From Cladosporium sp. IMV 00045 (taxonomy: Eukaryota; Ascomycota; Dothideomycetes; Cladosporiales; Cladosporiaceae): DNA of 64,000 nucleotides. Positions 33,610 through 42,954 of this stretch are shown here, one piece after another (position 1 is the stretch's first letter; each line of letters begins with the position of its first letter). The translations under genes and the position numbers were made by a program. The notes beneath the pieces were generated by a model, which did no database searches, had not been told where the DNA came from, and was given only the letters and a program-made list of their open reading frames with translations. The stretch lies in NCBI GenBank assembly GCA_001931905.2, contig MSJI02000552.1, positions 1-64,000 of the forward strand. Direction: 5' to 3'.

Positions 33610-34647
33610 TCAGTTGCCATCGAGGTTGGTGTTGAAAAAGTCAACCAACTTGCCGAAAGGAATCAACTCAGTGCGATCGTACAGATCGACATGGCCGGCT
33701 CCAGGAACCCAGAACAGCTCCTTCGGCTCGCCCGCACGCTCGTAAGCATCCTCGCTGAACTCACGCGAGTGAGCCTGGTCTCCGGAAATGAAGAGCAAAG
33801 GGCGAGGGGAAATTGTCTCGATATCGTTGAACGGGTAGAAGTTATTAAGCTTCACATTAGTCGTCAGTGTCGAGCCCGTGGTGACGTTGGGCATGCTACC
33901 GGCAGGCGTGAACAAGCCGCGAGATGTACGGTAGAAGTCGTAAAATTCACGGTCGATTGCAGTCGAGCTGTTGGTGATCTCCAGAGGGGTCCCGATCGCA
34001 AGCTCAGTCTCAGCACCGTCCACCTCAGCCCAGCGCTGTTCGGCCACCGAGGCGATCATTTCTTTGCGCGCTTCCACGCTCTGCGCGTGCCGGATGCCAT
34101 TGCGGCTGGCGGCGCCCATGTCGTACATGCTGACAGTCGCAACGGCGGAGAGTCGAGGGTCGAGTTTGGCGGCACTGACGATGAAACTGCCACTGCCGCA
34201 GATGCCGATTCCACCAATGCGAGACCTGTCGACGAAGCCCAAAGTGCCCAAATGGTCCACAGCAGCACTGAACGCTTCGGAATAGAGATCTGGAACCACA
34301 CCGCCGAGGGGCTCGCCCTCGCTGCCTCCCCAGAACGGCAGATCAAGGGAGATGGTGACGAATCCCTGTTCCGCCATCTTGGTAGCGTACAAGTTCGCAC
34401 TCTGCTCTTTTACGGCGCCAAATGGGTGACTGACAACCAAAGCGGAGTGGTTTGAGCCATTAGCGCTGTTAAGCGAATCTGGGATGTACAGGTTGGCGGA
34501 GACCTCGGTTTGGAATAATGTCTGAAAAGTGATGGGCCAGGCGGTGACATTGTTACTTCGGTAAAAGTTGTCGGCTCCGTATGAGAGGTTTTGTGCTGTG
34601 GCACTCAGTGCATTGAGCACGATTGCTCCGAGAACAGCGAACTTCAT
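33610..34647 (-). CDS. secreted alpha/beta hydrolase
   Basis: Single-exon hydrolase of 345 residues. The start ATG at 34647 gives a clear signal peptide, MKFAVLGAIVLNALSATAQ, so the enzyme is probably secreted. The nucleophile elbow reads GIGICGSGSF, placing Cys150 (or Ser152) where most family members have Ser. The acid is likely in SGDQAHS and the catalytic His in GAGHVDLYDR near the C-terminus. The pattern resembles bacterial and fungal dienelactone-hydrolase-like or YcjY-like enzymes. Several N-glycosylation sequons (NLS, NVT, NGS, NHS, NSS) fit secretion. The substrate is unknown. A TATATATA element lies 94 bp upstream. The gene is divergent from the SDR, sharing a 701-bp promoter region. 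Confidence 0.85.
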   Translation of the reverse strand: MKFAVLGAIVLNALSATAQNLSYGADNFYRSNNVTAWPITFQTLFQTEVSANLYIPDSLNSANGSNHSALVVSHPFGAVKEQSANLYATKMAEQGFVTISLDLPFWGGSEGEPLGGVVPDLYSEAFSAAVDHLGTLGFVDRSRIGGIGICGSGSFIVSAAKLDPRLSAVATVSMYDMGAASRNGIRHAQSVEARKEMIASVAEQRWAEVDGAETELAIGTPLEITNSSTAIDREFYDFYRTSRGLFTPAGSMPNVTTGSTLTTNVKLNNFYPFNDIETISPRPLLFISGDQAHSREFSEDAYERAGEPKELFWVPGAGHVDLYDRTELIPFGKLVDFFNTNLDGN

Positions 34648-35348
34648 TGTCAATCGATGACGAAAGAAACGAGGTGTTCAATACAAGGAAGTCGTTCTTG
34701 GTGAATGACAAGGAGCAAATGAGCACTCACCTCTTCTTCATATATATACCTCGACACGCGAACGAGCCGTCGTATTTCTGGAGATTTCACCGCGCGTCAC
34801 CAAGATGTTTCATTACCGATTTGGTTGATGGAGAGCACCAACCCTACCATTGCCAAGCAGCCAAGTTGATAAGAGGAACAGTAGAAAGATATTATTCATA
34901 CCGGAGGTAAAGAGCCGTGTGACTTACCGAACCGGCCGATGTACATTATTGTCATACCATATTTCGCAATGGATGAAGTCCGCGTCGTGCGGCGCTCTTT
35001 GCCAAGACGCGGCCGCGCATGTCCGCGGTGGAGAAACTACTGCAATGGATACCTCTTCCACGGAACTCACAAGAACATCAATTGATCATTCATTCCGCGT
35101 AGGGTCAAAAAGCGTACGCGCGCGACCGCGCAGTAAGACGTCACTTATCGATGTGGAGGACGACTCAACGATGTCGAAAACATGATGCTCGTAACATAAA
35201 AGGCCTCTGAGCCCACCAGATGACGTCCTTGTTCATTTTTGTTTTTCTCCAGCAATCTCGCCATACCATCAAGCCTACCTGAACTGGCATCAAGCCACTT
35301 AGCCTTCACGACGATCAGTAACACCCTCAAGTCATCGCAGACCGAACA
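34648..35348. promoter_or_regulatory. shared divergent promoter region of hydrolase and SDR genes
   Basis: A 701-bp intergenic stretch between two divergent start codons. It contains several CGG/CCG triplets of the type bound by Zn2Cys6 factors, such as CCGAACCGGCCG at 34927-34938 and CGCGGCCGCG near 35010. The link to the neighbouring Zn2Cys6 gene is inference only. Confidence 0.4.
34741..34748 (-). promoter_or_regulatory. TATA box of the hydrolase gene
   Basis: TATATATA, 94 bp before the hydrolase ATG and in a purine/pyrimidine context typical of fungal promoters. Confidence 0.5.
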
Positions 35349-36404
35349 ATGTCGTACACAGGACCTTACGCAAAAGTCCACCAGAACGCAACTGGTCCCG
35401 GAGATGCTCGACCCACAGCCCTCCAAATCGTACACGACCAAGGACTCGTTGGCAAGCTCAGCCATCTCAACATTGCAATCACCGGCGGAAGCACCGGGTT
35501 AGGTAGAGAAACGGCCAAAGCATTGCACGCGACTGGCGCACAGCTTTTCGTCCTGGTCCCTCAGGGCGAGCTGTCAAAGCCGTTTGCCGACGACATCACC
35601 AATGAGAACAAGCAAGATTCGAAGCTCAGCGAACAAGCGCAGACTTTCAAGCCGATCGAAATCATTGCATTGGATCTTGGCTCATTCGCCAGCGTACGCG
35701 ACGCTGCTAAGCAATTGCGCAAGGCGACTCCGAATGGGTTGAACATCCTGATCTGCAACGCGGGTGTGATGGCGCCTCCTTTCGCCACTACGAAGGAAGG
35801 TTTCGAGCCACATTTCGGCATCAACTTCCTCGGCCACTTCCTGCTGCTTCGCGAGCTCGCAGATCACCTGGAATTAGGAGCGAAGACTGTGCCTTCATTC
35901 GCCTCACGTGTCGTCACATTGTCGAGTCTGGGTCACCGCTCACGCAACTTGGATCCCGCGAGTCTGCCGCCCCCCGTCCCGAAAGAGCCCAATCACGCGC
36001 TGTACGAGGACAGCAAGCTGCTAGCACTCTGGTTGGCCAACGAAGCAGAGCGCAGGCTCTCGAGCCGAGGCATTCACAGTATGTCCGTCAGCCCCGGCTC
36101 GATCGAGACCCCATTGACCACTAGCTCCGGTGGGTGGGAAGCCATCAGAGCGATGATGGGTGATGCGGTGAAGAACTTCGACCGTCTCACCAAGAATCCT
36201 GAGCAGGGAGCCGCGACGACGGTCTGGGGCGCGATCAGCAAAGAGATGGAAGGACAAGGCGGTGTGTACTTGGATGATGTGCAGGTTGCTACTCCGGCCA
36301 AGGAAGGGAGCCCCCGCTTCACTCATGGATACGCTCCGTACGCTTACGATAGAGCTTCGGAGCATGCGCTTTGGAAGTTGGCGGATGGGTTGATCGATCA
36401 ATAG
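35349..36404 (+). CDS. short-chain dehydrogenase/reductase (retinol-dehydrogenase-like)
   Basis: Single-exon NAD(P)-dependent oxidoreductase of 351 residues with a Rossmann fold. The cofactor motif is TGGSTGLG (45-52) instead of the common TGANSGIG form. NAG is at 137-139, the catalytic Ser in TLSSLGHR near 192-193, and the active-site pair is Y219-x-x-x-K223. SVSPGSIETPL follows as expected. The layout fits the WWOX or retinol-dehydrogenase-like fungal SDRs that act on lipophilic or secondary-metabolite substrates. No signal peptide is seen. It lies between the hydrolase and the damaged Zn2Cys6 regulator, in the accessory block. Confidence 0.92.
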   Translation: MSYTGPYAKVHQNATGPGDARPTALQIVHDQGLVGKLSHLNIAITGGSTGLGRETAKALHATGAQLFVLVPQGELSKPFADDITNENKQDSKLSEQAQTFKPIEIIALDLGSFASVRDAAKQLRKATPNGLNILICNAGVMAPPFATTKEGFEPHFGINFLGHFLLLRELADHLELGAKTVPSFASRVVTLSSLGHRSRNLDPASLPPPVPKEPNHALYEDSKLLALWLANEAERRLSSRGIHSMSVSPGSIETPLTTSSGGWEAIRAMMGDAVKNFDRLTKNPEQGAATTVWGAISKEMEGQGGVYLDDVQVATPAKEGSPRFTHGYAPYAYDRASEHALWKLADGLIDQ

Positions 36405-36877
36405 ATATATCCGACGCTGAAAACGACAAGTAAATGCAAGAAAGAAATCAAACGAATTGGTACACGTCAAGATCATGTCCTGACGAGCAGACTCTGACAC
36501 AACCTCTGATCGTTTGCTCCACATTCGACGCTGTTTGCATGCCGTATATCTGAAAAGCTTACAATGTTCAAGTACCAGACTGCTATTCCGCATCTCCTGA
36601 TGAGTCGAAATCAGGCTCAGCGTCCCGACGGCGAAGTGCTGTGACAATCGCTGCCATCTGCAGCTTTTTTGAGCCTTCAGATGAATTCTGTGAGGGAGTG
36701 ACGTTATCAAGTGGCTCAACATCCATCTAGGTACTTTGAAGGAACAACTACCTCCGTCCCAGACCGACTGCCCGTGCTCAGCAACGACGTAGGTCAATGC
36801 TGTGCGGCTTCCACAAATCCGCGATTCAGCGTCCGCGGCCGCGCGCACGCTCTCTGCAAGGGCGACCCTGAACCTTA
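36405..36877. other. intergenic region
   Basis: A 473-bp gap between the SDR stop and the 3' end of a small minus-strand gene. An open minus frame overlaps it but begins with GTG and runs antisense into the SDR; I see no real gene. Confidence 0.4.
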
Positions 36878-37270
36878 TTATATGCCCGTCGGTGACATCA
36901 AAAGATCCTGCGCCTTGCCTTCGCGGAGCAGTGCTCTGATTTCATTCTGCTGCCTACGAAATTCTGTTAACGGACTTGGCTTCATCTCGAGATTTTCAAG
37001 CATTTTTTTGCCCTCGGAATGCAATGGTTGAGAAGAAGCGCCTGGATGATTACGCGAGCTGGACTCGTCATTGATGACACAGCCACGTTGTTCCATACAC
37101 ACCCGCGGCTCGATGGGGCTGGTGTATCGTCGTTGGGACACAGTCATGCCGAGTGTCGTTGGGACGGTCGATGAAGAAGAGAAGGAAAGGGTCGATTCTC
37201 TTGGTTCGCTGGGAAGAGCGTTGCTCATGGTATACCCTGAGGGAAGCTTGAGAAGGCACAAGAGTGACAT
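36878..37270 (-). CDS. small hypothetical protein, 130 residues
   Basis: ATG-started single-exon frame. An in-frame Met at residue 15 (MSNALPSEPRE) may be the true start. The N-terminal half is Ser/Thr-rich. The C-terminal part is charged and helix-prone (PSPLTEFRRQQNEIRALLREG) and ends LLMSPTGI. No signal peptide, membrane helix or known domain is visible. It sits between the SDR and the regulator, on the regulator's strand, about 260 bp downstream of its last exon. A short nuclear or cytosolic protein is possible; the function is unknown. Confidence 0.42.
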   Translation of the reverse strand: MSLLCLLKLPSGYTMSNALPSEPRESTLSFSSSSTVPTTLGMTVSQRRYTSPIEPRVCMEQRGCVINDESSSRNHPGASSQPLHSEGKKMLENLEMKPSPLTEFRRQQNEIRALLREGKAQDLLMSPTGI

Positions 37271-37527
37271 GGTATCAAGTTGATGCGCACAGCATTTGAG
37301 GTGAACAGATATGTGTTTGCGGACACCATTTGCTCTCGCTTTTCAACGCGAGAGGCTTGCTTGTGCCCGTGTAAAACGGGTTCCAGATCGACCGAGAAGA
37401 TCAGGTGCTGTAGAAGCGTCATAACGCCTCTTTAGAAGAGCACGCCTTCAGACCTGACTGTTACAGGTCGAAGTTGCGGGATAGATCATCTTTTCCCCCT
37501 TGGAAGGAGTAGCAGAGGGGTTTCCTC

Positions 37528-39410
37528 TCACTGGCAGTGTCCTCCGTCATATGAATATTCCTGGCCCTCCAAAATCTCGAGATATTGTTCTACAGATGGG
37601 TCAGCGTGTGGTTTTACTGTCATCCGTGCCAAATAGCTGCTCGTTTGCACGTGTGATCACATCAAAGGAAGAGAAACTCACAAGCAACGGCCCATTTCGA
37701 CCCCAGCGTACCCATAACCCGTTTCAAATACGCAAGATCCGCAAGTGAGTTCTCCGCGCCCGTCTCACGAGCATACCAAGCATACGTCCCCGCCGCAGCA
37801 TGCAGAGCGGTGAGAACAACCATAGGCAACTTCTCCAGACTTCCAGAAACACAAGCCTGCTCGATTTCTTCCGCGAATGCGTAAGTTTCGCTAGTAACCT
37901 GTTTGAAGCCATCAATGGCGTGTTGCTGCACTTCGATTCGCAGACCGCGCTGTCCGCCAACGGTCTCGATCTCGCTGGGCTCGACGCAGGAGTGCACGTC
38001 GTAGAGCGTGATGAGAGCCGCGTAGGCTAGGCCTCGCGCGGTGAAGAGTTTTTGTCGATTTGACCTGGAACGTTCGCTTTCTTGTCTGAGCATTGTGAGG
38101 AGAGCTTGCAGGGCGCGTGATATTTGTAACGCCTCCTGGAAGTGGAAGTCGGCGTCGAATGAGGTAGGGTGTTGATTCACGTGCTCGCAGACTCATCCCA
38201 GGAGGTGTGCGGCCTGGCAGGCTCGAGCGAAGGGCGATACGGATGTGACGGCTTCCATGCTCATCACGAGGAGAGGATTGACAGAGAGCTCCTGTGATGT
38301 AAGTGTCAGTGTGAGGGAGGACATTGTATTGACGGCATTGCTCAAGTGTTCTCACCCCGGAGTCCCAGTCGTCGTCGCTGGCTGGTAAGAGTTCATCTGC
38401 AGGAATATTTGGAGTAGATAGTGGTCGAAATCGTAACCCTGTGTGGACATATCTGTCAAATATAAGGACTGCCCACCATATTCTCCGGCGCTCTTCAGCT
38501 TCTGTCCAAGTATCTGATCGTAATTTAGTAAGGTGTACTCAATGAGGAACGGAGCATGGATTACCTGGTATACGTAGCATCTGAGTAGCTTTCCTGCGAT
38601 CGTGAAATCCGATTGCGTAGAAAATGCGGGCGAGGTTGCCGATGGTGATATAGGCAGCAGGGAAAATGCCTTGCCCAAGCTCGTGCAAGGCGAGCAGAGC
38701 ATATGCGGCCAAGAAGTTCGTAGAGAAAGATGTGTTCTGCTCCAGATTCAAGATGGCGGTCTTCATCATGCGATACAATCGATGTCGTGACTCGGACGAT
38801 GTTTCCATGCTTAGCTGCATGGCATACAGAAGGACTTGAATGTCCGCTAAGGCGATGGAAACATCACTCGACAGAATGCGGAAGAGTCGTATCTTGGATA
38901 CTTCGTGACACTCAACATTAGCACGGTCATCTTTAATAGTGTTATTGCCATGTCGCACTCACCAATCGGTAGCCAGTCATAAGTTGTCTCAAAGAAGCGG
39001 GAGGCTGTTATCCACGCATCTTCCAATGTCATGGGCTCTGCATCCGGATGAAGATCTTGCCACAGCAAGCTACTCGCGAGAGCAGGCTCTTCGCCGCGAG
39101 TTGCGACAGAATCCAGAAAGGAATGGGTGAGTGGCGATTTCTTTGAAGGCGGCAAAGGCTGGAAACCAGTCATGAGCACCGGCGTTGTAGAACTGGCGGA
39201 AGCTGTGGCGTCGCCATTGAGGTTTTGTCCGAAGCCATTCTCGATCTGAGCATCGAATTGATCTGGATTTGCTGATGGCGGTTGGTACAGACATGTTCTT
39301 CCCACTCTGCTGCAGAGAGAGCAAGTGGGGAGATCTTTCGAGCACTTTCGTTTTAGGCGGCGACATGAAACGCAGGTGAATTCCGCAAATTGGTCCAGTG
39401 GTGTCTCCAT
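37528..39410 (-). pseudogene. Zn2Cys6 transcription factor with in-frame stop
   Basis: Fungal binuclear zinc cluster regulator, apparently disabled. Exons 39410-38963, 38900-38565, 38513-38356, 38291-37682 and probably 37589-37528. The DNA-binding domain C13-X2-C16-X6-C23-X6-C30-X2-C33-X6-C40 is intact, and the middle homology region is recognisable (EERRRIWWAVLIFDR, then PLSTPNIPADELLPASDDDWDSG). In exon 4 a TGA at 38195-38193 interrupts the family pattern QAAHLLG-stop-VCEHVN, truncating the protein to 346 residues while coding sequence continues for about 200 codons. At the last splice junction the split codon also reads TAA, followed by QYLEILEGQEYSYDGGHCQ. Both changes fit CpG-to-TpG transitions from CGA and CAA. 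A 57-nt in-frame GT-AG excision (38240-38184) would bypass the first stop but would remove conserved residues. Confidence 0.72.
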
Positions 39411-40054
39411 GATGAAGATGAGATGTTCCTTAGATGGACGAGATGAAGATATATGTTAGATGACATTATCATGATGGAATAGAGGGAAAGTTATCCATAT
39501 TGGGTTGAAGCTGAGGAATTTCTGGGCTTAGGGCATCAAAGCTTCATCAGCAACGACATCGCTCAACCTTAGACAGCAGTTTGAGGCTTTTTAAAAGCAG
39601 ACGAATATCTTAGAAGCCGAACACAATGCATTTGAATACTGACATACAGACAAAGCTTTTTCAGATTGGGAAGTCTTGAGTCTCCGGTATCAAAGCCCTT
39701 ACAGGATGCCTTGACAGAAACCTACAGCCTCCAACGTTCCACATTGACCGCAACTGAGAGCCGTGTCTATCAGGTATACTACTTAATGATCTGCAAGATA
39801 GCTAGCTAACAGAATAGAGATTAGCTCTCCGGATCATGAAGCAAGTTTGAGAAACTTCGATGATATCTCATTTCCATCGATAGATATCGCCAAAAAAGCT
39901 TCGAGAGTACATAACCAATGTGAATGTCTTCTTGTGTAAACCCATTCCTCTTTTCCCAGAGATCCTCATTATCTAGTAACCGTCCCGATTACATCCTCTA
40001 GTCTGTCCTATTTTATTAGCCTACCATAACGAACATCTAAGCGATAAGTATCGA

Positions 40055-40082
40055 AAGAGAGTGGATACCGCGATACTCTCTT
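40055..40082. repeat. 8-bp inverted repeat (hairpin)
   Basis: AAGAGAGT at 40055-40062 and its exact reverse complement at 40075-40082, with a 12-base loop. Confidence 0.6.
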
Positions 40083-40151
40083 AATTAACCTTTTCGCACG
40101 ATTCGAGAAACTCCTATGATTTCTACGTTCTTTCGACGACTATACTTCTAG

Positions 40152-40166
40152 TACTTCTAAGAAGTA
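40152..40166. repeat. 6-bp inverted repeat (hairpin)
   Basis: TACTTC and GAAGTA separated by TAA, directly after another partial copy of the TACTTCTA word. Confidence 0.5.
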
Positions 40167-40889
40167 TAAACAAAAGGCAGCGCTACCATCCCACACGTTC
40201 CCAGTTTCGTAATGGGCAGTCTTTGTGCGGCTACGTAACTCTATCAGATACACCTTCTGCCGCTCTAATACATGCATATCTTTTATCTTGTAACTACCTA
40301 GATATCCTCGTACTTTGAAACTTCTAAATCATTATATCTCTTTGACAAGTCGTTTTGATAGACTCACTCAGCGTCTCTGGAGGAGAGTCTCTCTTCTAAG
40401 CTTCAATCTGCTTCCGCTTCTCTTATCCCGCAGTAGGCACCCAGCTCCTATAGTCTACGATGGATGTTCAGGTACCGAAAGAGAGCTGACATTCCATTCA
40501 AAATCTCTTCGAAATCCCGGAAGTTAGCCCTATACCGCGTACTAGCGGGTGTTTTTTTGCAGATGGTCGTATCTAGTCACAACGAAACATCGCTATCGAA
40601 CAGAATCGACGACTTTTGTTTTCACCTTATCGATTCCCTGGTGTTTCACTTCGACTCTGCAGAAGTAGATGATTGTGACGAAAAATCGTGTAGAAAGTAA
40701 TGAGCTGGGAAGTGGCCGTCCGATTTTGGCCTGGGTGAGAATATTACCTAGCAAGATACATCTCCAACGATGAAATCTACAATCTATAGCTTGCATACCT
40801 ACGATATATACGCTCAGCACCCCCTAACCACCCCCAGCACCGCAGCCCTCGCTTCGACCCTTCATCACCCAACCCCCCCATCCCACCTT

Positions 40890-42380
40890 TCACTTCGCAA
40901 GCAAATAATCACTCTCCACCAACGTCTTCAACACACCATAAACCCCACTCACCGGCCACGTATCCCAAAACACCCCCCTCGCCCATTCAGCCCACCCCTG
41001 CTCCCTGCCCAGCACCTCCAAATCGACATTAACCTTCTCATAAACCGTCGGCAGATATGTAGCGTGATATTTCTCCCTGATCGCCTCATACCACTTCCTA
41101 TCATATATCTCCCAGAACTCATCCCGCGTGTAATAGCCCTGCGCGTACAACCATTTAATCCCGCCGAGCGAGCGCACTTTCGCCTCCAGCTCGCGGTTCA
41201 CGCGCACGAAGTCTTTGTAATTCGTCGGACCGGGGCCCCAGACTCCTATGTTCACGAAAGATGGCGGGTCGGGGGAGTCCGTTCTCTCGCCTGAAATAAG
41301 GCGAGGACGCATGGCGACTTCCTGTCCGCGCTTGAGCGGGCATAGCCAGAGGGGGTAGAAACCGAAGCGCTCGTGGATGAATTCTATGAAGGGTTCCACG
41401 CCGTCGTTGGGGAGGAGGAGGTCTTGCACGATGTACTTCGAGGCGTGGCCGGAGGCGTGCAAGGCGTGGTACATGACGCGCGTGTGCATGAAGTGGTCCA
41501 GCGCCCAGCGCGTGATGCGGTTGAAGGGCGTGAGGAAGTATTGGTAGGCGTATTTGCCTGTCCAGAAGGCGCCGCGGTCGTAGCGGAAGAGGTAGTCGCG
41601 GGTGGGGGTGAGGTAGGTTACTGGGGAGGTGGTGGTGCGGGTGGCGCGGTCGACGTGGATGTAGAACCAGGGGTCGATGTCGCGGGAGAAGGGTTGGAGG
41701 GGGGTGGAGGGGGTGGGGGGTGAGGAGGTCAGGCGGCCGGTGATGATTACGGAGCGGTTGCGGGAGAAGGTTATCCCGTCGATGTAGTCGTTGGTTTGGT
41801 CTTGCGTGGCGCGTTGCATGGTGCTCTTGGCCTCCTCGATAGTTGCGGTGGGGTGGTAGGTCATTTCTACATATGGCTTGGCGTCGATGAGGGAAATCTC
41901 AAGGAGGGTGGTGACGCCGAGGGTGCCCATTGTACCAGCAGCAGCGTGGAAGAGGTCGGAATATTCGGTTCGAGAGGCCTTCACGACCTCGCCGTTAGCA
42001 AGCACGATCTCGATCCAGTTGACGGTGCTGTCGAAGAAACCGTATTTGAAGCCAGAGCTCTCGCCAGCGGTGCCTGCGAAACCACCACCAGCCGTGATAC
42101 CAGGAAATTCCATGACTACGGGCGGAAGGAGACCATAAGGCATGACCTCGTCCACCAGCTGGTCCATTGGTACGTTTGGCTCGACAAGGCAAGTTTTGGT
42201 ATCCTTATCGACTTTGAGAACGTGGTTCAAGTTGCTGGTATCGACCATCCGAGACTTGTCGACTTTGTACTGTCTGGTGGAGTTTGTCGATCCATGATAG
42301 AGACGGAACGGAGTTTTGGTCTCATAGAAGGACTTGATCCTTTGAGAGATGCCCTCAACGGCAGCCTGGTGCTGTTCCAT
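40890..42380 (-). CDS. FAD-linked oxidoreductase, DHCR24/Diminuto-like
   Basis: Flavin-dependent enzyme of 496 residues with a PCMH/VAO-type FAD-binding domain. CLVEPNVPMDQLVDEVMPYG, followed by a glycine-rich GITAGGGFAGTAGESSGF (about residues 93-111), is the FAD-binding block. WIEIVLANGEVVKAS and GTMGTLGVTTLLEISL complete the fold. The C-terminal half (FWTGKYAYQYFLTPF, HERFGFYPLWLCPLKR, KWLYAQGYYTRDEFWEIYDR) is that of the delta-24-sterol reductase family. I see no N-terminal membrane helix, unlike animal DHCR24. Fungi have other sterol C-24 chemistry, so the substrate here is open; a role on an accessory metabolite is possible. The frame is uninterrupted and starts at the first ATG. Confidence 0.88.
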   Translation of the reverse strand: MEQHQAAVEGISQRIKSFYETKTPFRLYHGSTNSTRQYKVDKSRMVDTSNLNHVLKVDKDTKTCLVEPNVPMDQLVDEVMPYGLLPPVVMEFPGITAGGGFAGTAGESSGFKYGFFDSTVNWIEIVLANGEVVKASRTEYSDLFHAAAGTMGTLGVTTLLEISLIDAKPYVEMTYHPTATIEEAKSTMQRATQDQTNDYIDGITFSRNRSVIITGRLTSSPPTPSTPLQPFSRDIDPWFYIHVDRATRTTTSPVTYLTPTRDYLFRYDRGAFWTGKYAYQYFLTPFNRITRWALDHFMHTRVMYHALHASGHASKYIVQDLLLPNDGVEPFIEFIHERFGFYPLWLCPLKRGQEVAMRPRLISGERTDSPDPPSFVNIGVWGPGPTNYKDFVRVNRELEAKVRSLGGIKWLYAQGYYTRDEFWEIYDRKWYEAIREKYHATYLPTVYEKVNVDLEVLGREQGWAEWARGVFWDTWPVSGVYGVLKTLVESDYLLAK

Positions 42381-42954
42381 GTCGGTGAGGAATCAATTGA
42401 CGAGTGGGAGCTGTCTTGGGAGGCTGCACTTGTTATTATCCAGAGGGCGATGGAGTTTATAGTGTGTGATCGCTCCAGAATCCATCCATCAATTTACAAC
42501 TAGAGAGACTATACAATGCGTGTGTGAAGTCGGATGACGACGGCAACGAGGGCGCGGCGTTGGCTCAGCGAATCCACCCATCCTCTCCGCGGCTTGCTCG
42601 GCGGCTGATGTCTACGAGAGTTCATGGCGAGTATTATTCTATAAAGCATGGATTATCGTTTCGCTGTGTCTAGAATTATTTTGAAGTGGCAAAATTATCC
42701 TGAGAAATATATGCTCCTCTCAATTCTCCTTAAATGCCACAATGTATCCATGCCGAGGCAGATACTGTATCGGGAGCTCTCACATAGAGCTGCGTAGAGC
42801 TCGGTGAGGGCCGAGCAGCAGCTCTCTGTCATCATCGCTCTCCAAACTTCAGATGCTCTGACCACCACAGACATCTGCTGCCATCACCACCACCACCACT
42901 ACCTCACACCACCCACCCTCCCTTCTCCTTCCTCCTCACATCCACCCCTCCACC
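42381..42954. promoter_or_regulatory. divergent promoter region
   Basis: A 574-bp gap between the divergent starts of the FAD oxidoreductase and the stomatin-like gene. The last 60 bases before the stomatin ATG are C/T/A-rich with repeated CACC words, typical of a strongly expressed fungal leader. Confidence 0.4.

Larger units (their letters stand above)
39411..40889. other. AT-richer gene-free stretch with small hairpins
   Basis: About 1.5 kb without coding signs. Two 60-base rows counted by hand (39961 and 40021) hold 24 and 26 G+C, below the flanking genes. TAG/CTA and TATC words are frequent. It may be a degraded mobile element or simply unconstrained sequence; no terminal repeats or transposase remnants are recognisable. 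Confidence 0.4.

Noticed and set aside
36021..36848. 275-codon minus frame overlapping the SDR 3' half
   Set aside because: It begins with GTG and is antisense to the SDR; the part beyond the SDR is low in coding character.
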